From Candidatus Methylomirabilota bacterium (GTDB taxonomy: Bacteria > Methylomirabilota > Methylomirabilia > Rokubacteriales > CSP1-6), in the NCBI GenBank assembly GCA_036001065.1, contig DASYUQ010000123.1:1-49775 (forward strand): DNA of 49,775 bases, in the 5' to 3' direction. The notes beneath the pieces were generated by a model, which saw only the letters and a list, made by a program, of their open reading frames with translations, made no database searches and was not told the DNA's origin. Position numbers and translations under genes: made by a program. This document shows, one piece after another, positions 31,059 through 40,364 of this stretch. Numbering within the stretch: position 1 is the stretch's first letter; the number at the start of each line of letters is the position of its first letter.

Positions 31059-32129
31059 ATGGGCCAGGACGTCAGAGCAACGGGGCCGGCCCCTTCCCCA
31101 GACGGCATCACTCGCGCGCCGTCGAATGGGGAAAACGCCTCAGTCGCGACCGACGACGTCGCGAGCCCGGTGCGGGCGACGGGCGCCGCCACGGGACATC
31201 GCCTGGTCTTCCACGGCCGGGGCTGGTCGCTCTTCGGTATCCACATCGTCAACGTCTTCCTCACCCTGGTCACGCTGGGCATCTACTACTTCTGGGCGAA
31301 GGTGCGCGTGCGGCGATACGTCTTCGGCCAGGCGGAGTTCGAGGGCGATCGCTTCACGTTCCACGGGCGCGGCACCGAGCTGCTGCTCGGCTTCATCAAG
31401 GCCGTGATCGTCTTCGGAATCCCCTTGACCGCCCTCAATTACGTCCCGCAGATCCTGGACGCCAGCACCCCCGTCACGGTGGCGACGTCGCTAGCAGCCT
31501 ACGCGCTGGTGCTGGTGCTGATCCCGGTGGCGCGCGCCGGGGCCCGGCGCTACCGGCTGAGCCGGTCCTCGTGGCGGGGCATCCACTTCTCCTTCCGCGG
31601 GCGCACCGCCGAGTTCGTGCGGGTGTTCGTGGTCGGCTCGCTGCTGGCGGTGGTGACGCTGGGCCTCTACTACCCGGTCTTTGCCACGCGCAACCACGCG
31701 TTCATGATGCGGCACTCGTACTTCGGCACGGCGAAGTTCGACTTCGACGGTCACGGGCGCGACCTCCTGGTGAGCTTCCTCTACGCCGCCCTCCTGACGC
31801 TGCCGACGTTCGGCTTCGCCTGGTTCTGGTTCGCCGCCGCCAAGCGCCGGTACTTCTGGGAGCGCACCTCGTTCCTGGGCGCCCGCTTCCGGTCCACCGT
31901 CACCGGGGGGCGCCTGCTCCGGCTCAAGCTGGGCAATCTCCTGGTGATCATCGTCACCCTCGGTCTGGGCTGGCCGTTCGCCATGATCCGCACCGCGCGC
32001 TTCAATTGCCGGCACGTGATGCTCGAGGGCGCCCTCGACCTGGACGCGATCCGGCAGCAAGCCGAGGGAGCCACGGCCACCGGCGAAGGGCTGCTGAGCC
32101 TCTTCGAGGCCGACCTGGATCTCGGATGA
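31059..32129 (+). CDS. YjgN/DUF898-family inner-membrane protein
   Basis: 356 residues. After about 45 hydrophilic residues the YjgN pattern repeats: HRLVFHGRGWSLFGIHIVNVFLTLVTLGIYYFWAKVRVRRYV, then RFTFHGRGTELLLGFIKAVIVFG, IHFSFRGRTAEFVRVFVVG and FDFDGHGRDLLVSFLYAALL. Each basic F-x-G-x-G strand is followed by membrane helices, giving about six in total. The biochemical function of the family is unknown. It is commonly found next to M48 proteases, as here, which supports a shared envelope role. It leads a five-gene plus-strand cluster. Confidence 0.88.
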   Translation: MGQDVRATGPAPSPDGITRAPSNGENASVATDDVASPVRATGAATGHRLVFHGRGWSLFGIHIVNVFLTLVTLGIYYFWAKVRVRRYVFGQAEFEGDRFTFHGRGTELLLGFIKAVIVFGIPLTALNYVPQILDASTPVTVATSLAAYALVLVLIPVARAGARRYRLSRSSWRGIHFSFRGRTAEFVRVFVVGSLLAVVTLGLYYPVFATRNHAFMMRHSYFGTAKFDFDGHGRDLLVSFLYAALLTLPTFGFAWFWFAAAKRRYFWERTSFLGARFRSTVTGGRLLRLKLGNLLVIIVTLGLGWPFAMIRTARFNCRHVMLEGALDLDAIRQQAEGATATGEGLLSLFEADLDLG

Positions 32130-32178
32130 CCCATCCTGTGTCGACCAAAATGCGGCATCGCGCGCCGACCCTGCTCCT

Positions 32179-32274
32179 TCGAGCGCCGGCTTCGCCGGCG
32201 CAATCGGCGCTGGGGGAGGCCTCGGAGGGGGCCGTCGCGCCCTGCGGGCGCGCCTGTGAAGGCGCCCTCTCCGA
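32179..32274 (-). repeat. Dispersed two-hairpin repeat (copy 5, inverted)
   Basis: Read on the minus strand it follows the same order as the other copies: TCGGAGAGGGC, an extra GGCGCGCCCGCAGGGCGCG insert (also in the 38935 copy), GGCCCCCTCCGAG, CCTCCCCCAG, then GCGCCGGCG-AA-GCCGGCGC and TCGA. Its end lies four bases before the ATG of the M48 gene, where a ribosome binding site would be expected. Confidence 0.75.
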
Positions 32275-32277
32275 TCT

Positions 32278-33375
32278 ATGACCTGGCAGGGGCACTACCT
32301 GGACGGCCAGAGCGCGCAACGGTGCCGGGCGACGGTCCGCGTGGCATCGACCGGGCTCGAGATCACGACCGAGGACGGTGTGACGCGCCGCTGGCTGTTT
32401 TCCCAGATTCGCCAGACGCAGGGCCATTACGCGGGAGAGCCGGTCCGCCTCGAGCGCGGAGGCGAGATGTCCGAGGCGCTCATCATGCCGGACGTCGCGT
32501 TCATCACGGCGGTGCGGGCGGCGGCAACCGCGCGGCGCGGGCGCTTTCACAACCCACGGTGGCGACTCCTCCGAACGCCCCTGACGCTGGCCGCCGGGCT
32601 CGCCGCCATCGGCCTCGTCGCCGTCCTCTATCGCTGGGGCATTCCCGCGGCGGCCGGCGTCGCCACCCGGTTCGTCCCGGTGGCGTGGGAGGCGCGGCTG
32701 GGCGACGAGGTCTTCGCGCGGCTGGTGGAGCCCGAGCATCGCTGCCAGAACCCCGACCGCCAGCGGGCCATCGACAGCATCCTGGCCCGGCTGACGCAGG
32801 TGCGGGGGGCCGGGCCCTATCGGCTGCGCGTCGCCGTCGTGGACCGCCCGGACGTGAATGCCCTGGCGCTGCCCGGCGGACAGATCGTGGTCCTGCGCGG
32901 GCTCCTGGAGATGACCGACAGCCCGGAGATGCTGGCCGGCGTCCTGGCCCACGAGGTGCAGCACATCCTCCAGCGCCACACGACGCGCGCGATCATCCAG
33001 CACGCCTCCACGGGGCTGATGGTCGCGGCGATCGCCGGCGACGTCAGCGGCATCGTGACCTTCGCGCTGGAGGGGGCGCGCGTCGTCGGTGCCCTCAACT
33101 ACAGCCGCCGCGCCGAGAAGGAAGCGGACGCCGAGGGCATGCGCCTGCTTCTCCAGGCGCGCGTCGATCCCGCCGGCATGATCGCCTTCTTCGAGCGGAC
33201 CCTCCACCCGCTCGAGCGCGCGGCGCCGAACGGCATGTGGCGCTACCTCTCCACTCACCCGCCCAGCCAGGACCGCGTGGCCGCGCTCCGCGCGCTGGCG
33301 CGAAGCGCGGGACCGCCGGTGAAGCTGCTGCCCGACCGCGACTGGAAGGACGTGAAGCGGATATGCGCCGCCTGA
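32278..33375 (+). CDS. M48-family membrane-associated zinc metalloprotease
   Basis: 365 residues. Residues 1-50 resemble the small DUF7092-type domain seen before M48 catalytic domains. One membrane helix lies at about 101-118. The catalytic zinc site is HEVQH (H225, E226, H229), with the third ligand in AEKEADAEGM. The end carries the THPPSQDRVAAL motif common to M48 exopeptidase-like proteins. It probably degrades or trims envelope proteins at the inner membrane. No ribosome site is visible because a repeat occupies that position. The YjgN gene precedes it and a TPR gene overlaps its last codons. Confidence 0.9.
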   Translation: MTWQGHYLDGQSAQRCRATVRVASTGLEITTEDGVTRRWLFSQIRQTQGHYAGEPVRLERGGEMSEALIMPDVAFITAVRAAATARRGRFHNPRWRLLRTPLTLAAGLAAIGLVAVLYRWGIPAAAGVATRFVPVAWEARLGDEVFARLVEPEHRCQNPDRQRAIDSILARLTQVRGAGPYRLRVAVVDRPDVNALALPGGQIVVLRGLLEMTDSPEMLAGVLAHEVQHILQRHTTRAIIQHASTGLMVAAIAGDVSGIVTFALEGARVVGALNYSRRAEKEADAEGMRLLLQARVDPAGMIAFFERTLHPLERAAPNGMWRYLSTHPPSQDRVAALRALARSAGPPVKLLPDRDWKDVKRICAA

Positions 33376-34463
33376 CGATGCTGGTGCTGGCCATCGCGCT
33401 CATGGTGGGCTGGGGCGTCGCCTACCAGCGCCTGAGCCAGATGGGCAGCGCGCTCTACCGGACCCCGCGGGCGCTGGCGCTCTATCTCCGCGGGCAGCAT
33501 GGCCAGGCCGCGCGGGCCTATCGCCAGGGGCAACGCGGCCACGTGTGGGGCGACTACAACAATGATCAGTCGGGCTTCTGGGCCCTGCGCGCGGGCGACC
33601 TGGCGCTGGCCCAGCGCCGCGCCACCACCACTCTGATGCTCGTTCCCGCGGCGGTGGAGCCACGCGTGACGCTCGGCGAGATCGAGCTCGAGCGGGGGCA
33701 GTTCCCCCAGGCACTCGTCCACTTCGGTGAGATTCTGGCCCGCCAACCCGACCATGTCGACGCGCTCCTGCTCTCGGCCGTCGCCTCCGCCCGCGCCGGC
33801 GATCACGGCCGCGCGATCGACGCGATCAACCGGGCCCTGCGCCACAACACCGCGGGCACCCGCGACACCCTGCTGTCCCGGTTCTTGGAGATCGCCGGCG
33901 ACCTCGCCGCCGAGCCCCCGGGCCTGAGGCCTCTGTGCCTGCTCGCCCATCTCCATCGCTACCTGCGCATCTTCGATGAGGCCAGCGGGCTCGTCGCCAT
34001 GACCTACGCCCGGCAGGCGATCGCGGCCGGCGATCGCCCGGCCGACGCCTACCTGACGATCGGCATCGTCCACGACAAGCGCGGCGAGTACGTCGCGGCG
34101 CTGGGGGCCATGCAGCGGGCGATCGCCATCGACGCCCGGCACGCCGAGGCGTACCGCTGGGCCGCGGTGGAGGCCGGCCGGCTCCACGAGCCGGCCCTCG
34201 AGTACCGCATGATCCGCGCGGCATTCGCGGCGGCGCCGACCGATCCCTTCTATCTGGCGCCGGTCGAGCGGGTCGTGATGACCTGGTTCGGCGACGCCCG
34301 CACCATGGCGGCCCTCATGCAAGAGGCGATCGATCGCGATCCCAGCTTCGCCGGCGCGCACGAGCGCCTGGCCCGCGCCGCCGAGGCGCTCGGCGACCGC
34401 GAGCGGGCGTCGACGCACAAGCGCCTGGCGACCGAGCTCAGGCCGAGCCGGAACGGACGATGA
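33363..34463 (+). CDS. TPR-repeat protein with N-terminal membrane anchor
   Basis: 366 residues from the ATG at 33363, overlapping the M48 stop by 13 bases. An N-terminal hydrophobic segment (LTMLVLAIALMVGWGVAY) is followed by helical repeats with TPR spacing: RVTLGEIELERGQFPQALVHF, ALLLSAVASARAGDHGRAIDAI, AYLTIGIVHDKRGEYVAALGAM and AHERLARAAEALGDRERA. The repeats likely sit on the periplasmic face and bind partners of the protease or the YjgN protein. There is no named family beyond TPR. Confidence 0.8.
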   Translation: MRRLTMLVLAIALMVGWGVAYQRLSQMGSALYRTPRALALYLRGQHGQAARAYRQGQRGHVWGDYNNDQSGFWALRAGDLALAQRRATTTLMLVPAAVEPRVTLGEIELERGQFPQALVHFGEILARQPDHVDALLLSAVASARAGDHGRAIDAINRALRHNTAGTRDTLLSRFLEIAGDLAAEPPGLRPLCLLAHLHRYLRIFDEASGLVAMTYARQAIAAGDRPADAYLTIGIVHDKRGEYVAALGAMQRAIAIDARHAEAYRWAAVEAGRLHEPALEYRMIRAAFAAAPTDPFYLAPVERVVMTWFGDARTMAALMQEAIDRDPSFAGAHERLARAAEALGDRERASTHKRLATELRPSRNGR

Positions 34464-35515
34464 TGTCCCGGGGCTTCGTCGGCCGGATCGTTTCCATACG
34501 GGTCCTCACGGCCGCGGTCCTCTCCGCGCTGACGTTCTACTTTACCTGCATCCTGTTCACCTATCGCCTGCCGGGCCCTCGCTTCCTCCTCGCCGTGGCG
34601 CTGGGGCTGGCGCTCTCGGCGGTGAGCGTGCTCGTCGTGGTGGGGCGGGTCTTCACGGCCACGCTGCCCTCCTTCGTGCGGCCCCTGGCCGGCCACGCGG
34701 AGAACTTCATCTTTCTCCTCGTGGTGAACCTGATCATCGTGAGCCTTCTCGCGCCGATCTTCCGGATGATCGCGCTGACTCCGATGCGCAACCCGGTCGT
34801 TCAACGCGTGTTCGGCGTCGCCGGCGAGCTCTCCGGCCACGTGCTGCTGGCGCTCTTCGCCGCCGGCGTGGCCGTGCTGGCGTGGGTGCTGGTCCTGCGC
34901 GTCGGCGATCGCGTCTTCCGGTGGGGACCGGCCCGCGGCCTGGCCCGCGCGCTCGACCGCGTGGCGGTCACCATGCTCGTCCTCTACTGCGTGGCCGTCG
35001 GCGCGCTCGCCGCCAACAGCGTCCTCGACACGTCGCCGGCTGTCGAGCACCGCTCGGAGATCGTCGCCGTGTCGGGGGTCACCGGCCCCTTCGGGCTCGG
35101 ACAGATCAGCTGGGCGGACGTCCGCTCCTGGACGGAGCCCGGTCAGGTCGAGCGCGTGCTGCTGATCGCCCAGCGCGACCAGCCCCGGCGCGAACGCGCG
35201 CTCCCGGGCCTGCCCGTGCGCGTCGAGGTGCGCGCCGGCTTCCTCGGATTCCCGTGGGTCGTCACGGTGGCGCGAGATCAGGCTCGCCAGACCGAGCAGG
35301 TCTTGGAGGCCGTGCCCACCGCCGCCGGCCTCAGGAAGTGGCTGATCAGCACGCTCGCCGAGCAGCAGCGCTGGAAGGAGCTACGGGTCCACGCGGAGGC
35401 GCATCTTCGCGCCTACCCCAGTGACCGAGAGTGGGTGCTGCTGATCGCCAAAGGGCTGCGCCAGCACGGTCAGCCGAACGAAGCGGCGGCGCTCGAGCAG
35501 GCGGTTCAGCCATGA
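34460..35515 (+). CDS. Polytopic membrane protein of unknown function
   Basis: 351 residues starting at an ATG that overlaps the TPR stop. Five hydrophobic segments appear at roughly 12-34, 42-62, 82-105, 125-150 and 170-190. A soluble domain of about 150 residues follows (SEIVAVSGVTGPFGLGQISW to the C-terminus), the last 60 of which are helical (LRKWLISTLAEQQRWKELRV, AAALEQAVQP). I recognise no family. The operon position between a TPR protein and a DUF4124 protein points to an envelope assembly. Confidence 0.6.
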   Translation: MMSRGFVGRIVSIRVLTAAVLSALTFYFTCILFTYRLPGPRFLLAVALGLALSAVSVLVVVGRVFTATLPSFVRPLAGHAENFIFLLVVNLIIVSLLAPIFRMIALTPMRNPVVQRVFGVAGELSGHVLLALFAAGVAVLAWVLVLRVGDRVFRWGPARGLARALDRVAVTMLVLYCVAVGALAANSVLDTSPAVEHRSEIVAVSGVTGPFGLGQISWADVRSWTEPGQVERVLLIAQRDQPRRERALPGLPVRVEVRAGFLGFPWVVTVARDQARQTEQVLEAVPTAAGLRKWLISTLAEQQRWKELRVHAEAHLRAYPSDREWVLLIAKGLRQHGQPNEAAALEQAVQP

Positions 35516-36573
35516 CGCGTCGGGCGCTCCTCTTCGGCCTCGTGACCGCCGCCGTGCTCGTGGCCCAGGATGGCGCCCACGGCAAGCCGCACCGCTGGGT
35601 GGACGAGCAGGGGAACGTGCATTACTCCGACCAGCCCCCGCCGGGCGCGGCGAAGCCGGTAGAGCAGGCGAGCCCACCGGCGGGCCGCCCGAGCGAGCCC
35701 ATCCGCCCCGAGCCAGCGAGGGAGCCAGTGCCCGCGCCGCGGCCTGCGCCGGCGCCGCCCGCGAATCCCGAGCCGTCAGGCCCACCGGCAGTGTCGTCGG
35801 CGCTCCCGTCCGAGCCTGAGCGCCCCGAGGTCGTGGCGCCGGGGATACCCGTCCGGGAGATCATGAACCTCTCCGGGCTCGATCACTGGATCGATTACCT
35901 GGCGAACTCGGGGCGGGGTGAGTTCGGACGGTACCGGTGGCGGATCAGCCAGCCGGACGCGGCGTGGGCTGCGCTGACGCAGGCGTTTCGCCGGGACGCG
36001 CTGGCCGCCACGGCCGCCCAGGTGCTCCTCCGGACCGTCGAGCCCGACGACGTGGCGCCGCTGCTGGCCTGGTTGCGCGCGCCTCTCTCCCGGAAGATCA
36101 CGGAGCTCCAGGCCGAGCTGACCGCGCCGGCGCGCCAGCAGGAGTACCGGACGTTCGTCTCCAAGCTGCCCGACGCTCCCCCGCCCGCCGCCCGCATCGC
36201 CCTCATCCAGCGGCTTGAGCGCGAGCGCCAGGTCGCGCAGTTCCAGGTCGAGATGGCCCGCGCCGTCCGCGCGAGCATGGCGCGGGTGCTCTCCCCGCTC
36301 AAGACGTCGACGGGGCGCTTTCGCAACGGCGAAGAGGACGACACCCGGCCCCGCAATGAAGAATGGGCGCGGTTCTACGCGGTGACCATGATGCTGTTCG
36401 CCTACCGGAGCCTCACCGACGAGGAGCTGGCCGAGGACGCGCAATTCTCCGAGTCTCCGCTCGGCGTACGGTGGCTGAAGATCTACGAGGAAAGCCTCCG
36501 GGAAGCGCTCCGCATCGCCGAGCAGCGCGCGGCGGCGGCCCTCAGGGGTCCCACGGCGCGGCGGGCGGAGTAA
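35512..36573 (+). CDS. Secreted DUF4124-domain protein
   Basis: 353 residues. The signal peptide is MTRRALLFGLVTAAVLVAQD. The DUF4124 motif follows at once: HRWVDEQGNVHYSDQPPPGA (about residues 27-46). Then comes a Pro-rich linker to about 115. The C-terminal helical domain (GLDHWIDYLANSGRGEF, VEPDDVAPLLAWLRAPLSRKI) recalls DUF2059-type domains. DUF4124 proteins are periplasmic and of unknown role. It is the last gene of the YjgN-M48-TPR cluster and converges on the Mo-hydroxylase operon with only 22 bases between. Confidence 0.75.
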   Translation: MTRRALLFGLVTAAVLVAQDGAHGKPHRWVDEQGNVHYSDQPPPGAAKPVEQASPPAGRPSEPIRPEPAREPVPAPRPAPAPPANPEPSGPPAVSSALPSEPERPEVVAPGIPVREIMNLSGLDHWIDYLANSGRGEFGRYRWRISQPDAAWAALTQAFRRDALAATAAQVLLRTVEPDDVAPLLAWLRAPLSRKITELQAELTAPARQQEYRTFVSKLPDAPPPAARIALIQRLERERQVAQFQVEMARAVRASMARVLSPLKTSTGRFRNGEEDDTRPRNEEWARFYAVTMMLFAYRSLTDEELAEDAQFSESPLGVRWLKIYEESLREALRIAEQRAAAALRGPTARRAE

Positions 36574-36595
36574 CGCCAGAAGGACGTCGCAGCCC

Positions 36596-38929
36596 TCAGC
36601 GCCGTGCGGCCAGGAGCCGGAACAGCCGCTCGCCGGTGACCGGCAGCTCGGTGATCTCGATCCCCAGCGGCGCCAGGGCGTCGGCCACGGCGTTGGCGAC
36701 GGCGGCCGGGGCACCGATAGTTCCCCCTTCCCCCACGCCCTTGAAGCCGCCCAGCGTGGTCGGCGAGGGCCGCTCCACGTGGTGGACCTCGATCGCCGGC
36801 ACGTCGCCCGCCGTGGGCACGAGGTAGTCCATCAGAGTGCCGGTGAGAAGCTGGCCGTCGGCGGCGTAGACGAGCTCCTCCAGCAGCGCGGCCCCGATGC
36901 CCTGGACGACGCCGCCGATGGCTTGCCCCTCCACGATCAGCGGGTTGATGATCCGACCGCAGTCTTCGACCACCACGTAGCGGAGCACGCGCACGGCGCA
37001 GGTCGCAGGATCCACCTCGACCACGGCCAGGTGCGTGGCGTTGGAGGCGGTGCCGAAGTACGGGTCATAGAAGCGTGTCGCCTCCAGCCCCGGCTCCACC
37101 CCCTTCGGCAAGCGCTTCGTTCCCGCATAGGCGGCCGCCGCCACCTGGGCGAGCGTCAAGGCGCGGTCGGGCACGCCGCGCACGCCGATCACGCCTGTGG
37201 CGATCTCCAGATCCCCCGCGCTGGCCTCCAGCTGATGGGCCGCGATGGCGAGGGCCTTGTCGCGCACGGCGCGCGCGGCGAGAATGGCGGCGCCCCCACC
37301 CAGCACGGCGCTGCGGCTGGCGTAGGTCCCGGTGCCATGGGGGCTGAGCCCGGTGTCGCCGTGAAGCACGCGCACGTCGTCCACCTTCACGCCGAGCTCG
37401 GCGGCCACCACCTGGGCGAGCGACGTCTCGTGGCCCTGACCGTGGCAGGCCAGCCCGAAGATCGCCGTCACGCCTCCGCCCGGCTCCACCCGGATGGTCG
37501 CGCCCTCTGTCCCCGTCGCGATGTCGGCGCCCGGTGAGACGGGAATGGCCGAGCCCACGCCCGTCAGCTCGACGTAGGACCCCAGCCCGATGCCGAGCCG
37601 GCGCCCCACCGCCCGCCCGCGCTCCTGCTCCTCGCGGAGCCCGGTGTAGCCGGCGACCTCGGCGGCGCGCTCGAGACACTCGGCGAAGGAGCCGCTGTCC
37701 CACACGATCCCCGACGGCGAGCGATAGGGCAGCTCGTCCGGGCGGATCACGTTGCGCCGTCGGACCTCCAGCGGGTCGATGCCGAGCCGCCGGCCGGCGC
37801 GGTCGAGCAGCGCCTCCATCACGAAGACCGACACCGGCCGCCCGACGCCGCGGTAGGGGCCCATTGGCGCCTTGTTGGTGGCCACGCCGAAGGCCTGGGC
37901 GCGATAGTGCGGCACGCGGTACGGCCCCGGCAGAAACGACACGACCTGGATCACCTCGATGCTCGCCGTCCACGGATAGATCGAGTAGGCGCCGATGTCG
38001 GCCACGACCTGCGCGCGGAGACCGCGGATGGCGCCGTCGGCGTCGAGGGCCAGCTCGGCGTCGATGACCTCGTCCCAGGCCTGCGTGCTGCTGAGCAGAT
38101 CTTCGCGCCGGTCACCGACCCACTTGACCGGCCGGCCGAGCCGGCGCGCCAGCACCGCGACCGTGATCTCCTCCGGGTAGAGCACAGTCTTCACCCCGAA
38201 GCCGCCGCCCACGTCGGGCGCCACGACGCGCACGCTCTGGGCAGGGAGCGCCAGCAGCTCGGCCAGGGCGTCGCGCACGATGCCGGGGATCTGCGTCGAC
38301 GTCCAGAGCGTCAGGGCTCCATTGCCGGCGTCGAAGCCGGCCAGACAGGCGCGGTTCTCCAGGGCCACGCCGGCATGGCGATGGAACCGGAAGCGATCGC
38401 CGACGACCGCCGTGGCCCCCCGGAGCGCCGTCTCCACGTCGCCTTGCCCGAACGCGCGCGAGAGGAGCACGTTGCTGCCGGCGTCCTCGTGCACCAGCGG
38501 GCTCCCCTCGGCCATCGCCACGCCGACTTCGGCGACGGCGGGGAGCGGCGCGTACTCCACCTCGATCAAGTCGACGGCGTCCTCGGCGTCGTAGCGGCTC
38601 TCCGCAACGACCGCCGCCACGGCCTCGCCGGCGTGGCGGACCTTGCCGAGGGCGAGCGCGGGGAAGTCGGTCGGCCGGTAGTCCTTCATCCGCGAGGGCG
38701 CCCGGAGCGGGCGAACGTGGCGGTGGAGCTCCTCTCCCGTCAGGCACGCGGCCACGCCCGGCACGCCGCGGGCCCGGGCCGCGTCGATCCCGACGAGGCG
38801 CGCGTGGGCGTGGGGGCTGCGGAGAAAGGCCACGTGCAGCATGCGCGGCAGCTCGAGGTCGGCCACGTAACGGGCCTGTCCGGTGAGGAAGCGGACGTCT
38901 TCGCGGCGCCGCAGCGGCGCGCCGATCAT
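36596..38929 (-). CDS. Molybdenum hydroxylase large subunit, second in its operon
   Basis: 777 residues from the ATG at 38929; an open frame continues upstream through a repeat but is not conserved. Family motifs: LRRREDVRFLTGQARYVADLELP, APDVGGGFGVKTVLYPEEI, MGPYRGVGRPVSVFVMEALLD, CHGQGHETSLAQVVAAELGV and FKGVGEGGTIGAPAAVANAVADAL, with the catalytic Glu at about 734. It lacks the CO dehydrogenase AYXCSFR loop. It is last in an operon that already carries a complete large/medium/small set plus a CoA ligase. It may use the same electron-transfer subunits on a different substrate. A dispersed repeat lies directly upstream. Confidence 0.9.
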   Translation of the reverse strand: MIGAPLRRREDVRFLTGQARYVADLELPRMLHVAFLRSPHAHARLVGIDAARARGVPGVAACLTGEELHRHVRPLRAPSRMKDYRPTDFPALALGKVRHAGEAVAAVVAESRYDAEDAVDLIEVEYAPLPAVAEVGVAMAEGSPLVHEDAGSNVLLSRAFGQGDVETALRGATAVVGDRFRFHRHAGVALENRACLAGFDAGNGALTLWTSTQIPGIVRDALAELLALPAQSVRVVAPDVGGGFGVKTVLYPEEITVAVLARRLGRPVKWVGDRREDLLSSTQAWDEVIDAELALDADGAIRGLRAQVVADIGAYSIYPWTASIEVIQVVSFLPGPYRVPHYRAQAFGVATNKAPMGPYRGVGRPVSVFVMEALLDRAGRRLGIDPLEVRRRNVIRPDELPYRSPSGIVWDSGSFAECLERAAEVAGYTGLREEQERGRAVGRRLGIGLGSYVELTGVGSAIPVSPGADIATGTEGATIRVEPGGGVTAIFGLACHGQGHETSLAQVVAAELGVKVDDVRVLHGDTGLSPHGTGTYASRSAVLGGGAAILAARAVRDKALAIAAHQLEASAGDLEIATGVIGVRGVPDRALTLAQVAAAAYAGTKRLPKGVEPGLEATRFYDPYFGTASNATHLAVVEVDPATCAVRVLRYVVVEDCGRIINPLIVEGQAIGGVVQGIGAALLEELVYAADGQLLTGTLMDYLVPTAGDVPAIEVHHVERPSPTTLGGFKGVGEGGTIGAPAAVANAVADALAPLGIEITELPVTGERLFRLLAARR

Positions 38930-38934
38930 TTCAT

Positions 38935-39032
38935 TCGGAGGGGGCGACTTCACAGGCGCGCCCGCAGGGGCGCGACGGCCCCCTCCGAGACCTCCCCCAG
39001 GATTCGATTGCGCCGGCCAAGCCGGCGCTCGA
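38935..39032 (+). repeat. Dispersed two-hairpin repeat (copy 4)
   Basis: TCGGAGGGGGC, an insert containing GGCGCGCCCGCAGGGGCGCG, GGCCCCCTCCGAGA, CCTCCCCCAGG, then GCGCCGGC-CAA-GCCGGCGC and TCGA. It fills the gap between the CoA-ligase stop (39042) and the second large-subunit start (38929). It could act as a processing or attenuation point inside the operon; that is inference. Confidence 0.78.
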
Positions 39033-39041
39033 CCGCACAGG

Positions 39042-40364
39042 TCAGAATGGGACCTCGCTGCGCTCGTCGAGGACACGCCGGGCCTTGTGGTCCCAGCGCG
39101 GCAGGCCACCGGGCTCGGTCGTCTCCACGTTGACGCGGATGCCCAGGCCCACGCGCAAATCGTCGGCCAGCGCCCCGGCCAGCCACGTGCGCTCGTCGAG
39201 CGCCAGGCTCGGCGCCGGGTCCACGCGCACCAGGATGTCGTCGAGACCCTCGACGCGGCGGAAGACGATCTGGAACTCGTCCACGCCCGGCCGCGCCCGC
39301 ACGATCTCTTCGATGCGGCGCGGGTAGACGATGATCCCCCGCACCTTCTTCATGTCGTCCAGGCGCGCCAGCACGCCACCCTCGAAGGCCACCAGCGTCC
39401 GTCCGCAGGGACAGGGGCGGTCGGCCAGCTGGACGATGTCGCGCGTGCGGTAGCGGATGAGCGGCATCGCCTTGCGGTAGAGGCTCGTGAAGACCAGCTC
39501 GCCGCGCTGGCCGGGCCGCACCGGCCGGTCGTGCTCGTCGAGGACTTCCGGATAGCAGTAGTCCTCGTGCACGTGGGTGAGGCCGGCCCGCGCGTCGCAC
39601 TCGAAGCCCCAAGCGGCGATCTCGGTGAGCCCGGGCAGGTCGAAGGCCCGGGCGCCGAACGCCGCTTCGATCTTGGCCTTGGTGGCGGGGATGGACGCGC
39701 CGGGCTCGCCGGTGTGCCAGGTGATCCGGATCTTCGTCTCCTTGGCGAGGTCGATCCCCTTCTTCTGCGCCTGCTCGGCCAGGAAGAGCGCGTAGGAGGG
39801 CGTGCAGCCCAGCACGGTGATCGGGTACGCGCGGAGCGTGTCGATACGCTGCTCCGTCGAGAGGCCGCCGGCCGGATAGACCAGCGCCCCCAGATCCTGG
39901 GCGGCGTAGAAGCCCGACCAGTAGCCGATCCAGGGGCCGTAGGAGAACGCGGCCATCACCACGTCGGCCTGGCGCACGCCGAAGGCGTAGAGGGAGCGGG
40001 CGTAGGAATGATAGAAGCCGTACCAGTCCTCTCGGGTGTCGAGAAAGGCCAGCGGCCGGCCGGTGGTGGCCGAGGTCATGTGCACGCGCAGGCATTGCTC
40101 GAAGGGGACGGCCAGCAGCGTGCCCCACAACGGGTGCTCGGCCTGGTCCTGCTTCAGCTCGTCCTTGGTCGTGAAGGGCAGGCGCTGGAGGTCCGCCAGG
40201 GTCTTGATCTGTTCGGGCTGGATGCCGGCAGCGTCGAGCTTGCGGCGGTAGAAGGGGCTGCTGGTGTAGGCATGCCGGACCTGGGCCCGCAGGCGCTCTT
40301 CCTGCAGCCGCCCCAGCATCCTGCGGGAGGCGGTCTCGATCTCGGGCTCGAGATAGCTCGACAT
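39042..40364 (-). CDS. Phenylacetate-CoA ligase-like AMP-forming enzyme
   Basis: 440 residues from the ATG at 40364, which overlaps the stop of the 2Fe-2S gene (ATGA). The PaaK-type phosphate-binding loop is TSATTGRP (97-104), and the later motifs are DLPGLTEIAAWGFEC, IRYRTRDIVQLADRPCPCG and the C-terminal domain hinge RLDDMKKVRGIIVYPRRIEEI. The family activates aryl or arylacetic acids to CoA thioesters with ATP. Placed between Mo-hydroxylase subunits, it suggests the operon oxidises an aromatic acid or its CoA ester, in the manner of 4-hydroxybenzoyl-CoA reductase-type chemistry. The substrate is not determined. Confidence 0.9.
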   Translation of the reverse strand: MSSYLEPEIETASRRMLGRLQEERLRAQVRHAYTSSPFYRRKLDAAGIQPEQIKTLADLQRLPFTTKDELKQDQAEHPLWGTLLAVPFEQCLRVHMTSATTGRPLAFLDTREDWYGFYHSYARSLYAFGVRQADVVMAAFSYGPWIGYWSGFYAAQDLGALVYPAGGLSTEQRIDTLRAYPITVLGCTPSYALFLAEQAQKKGIDLAKETKIRITWHTGEPGASIPATKAKIEAAFGARAFDLPGLTEIAAWGFECDARAGLTHVHEDYCYPEVLDEHDRPVRPGQRGELVFTSLYRKAMPLIRYRTRDIVQLADRPCPCGRTLVAFEGGVLARLDDMKKVRGIIVYPRRIEEIVRARPGVDEFQIVFRRVEGLDDILVRVDPAPSLALDERTWLAGALADDLRVGLGIRVNVETTEPGGLPRWDHKARRVLDERSEVPF

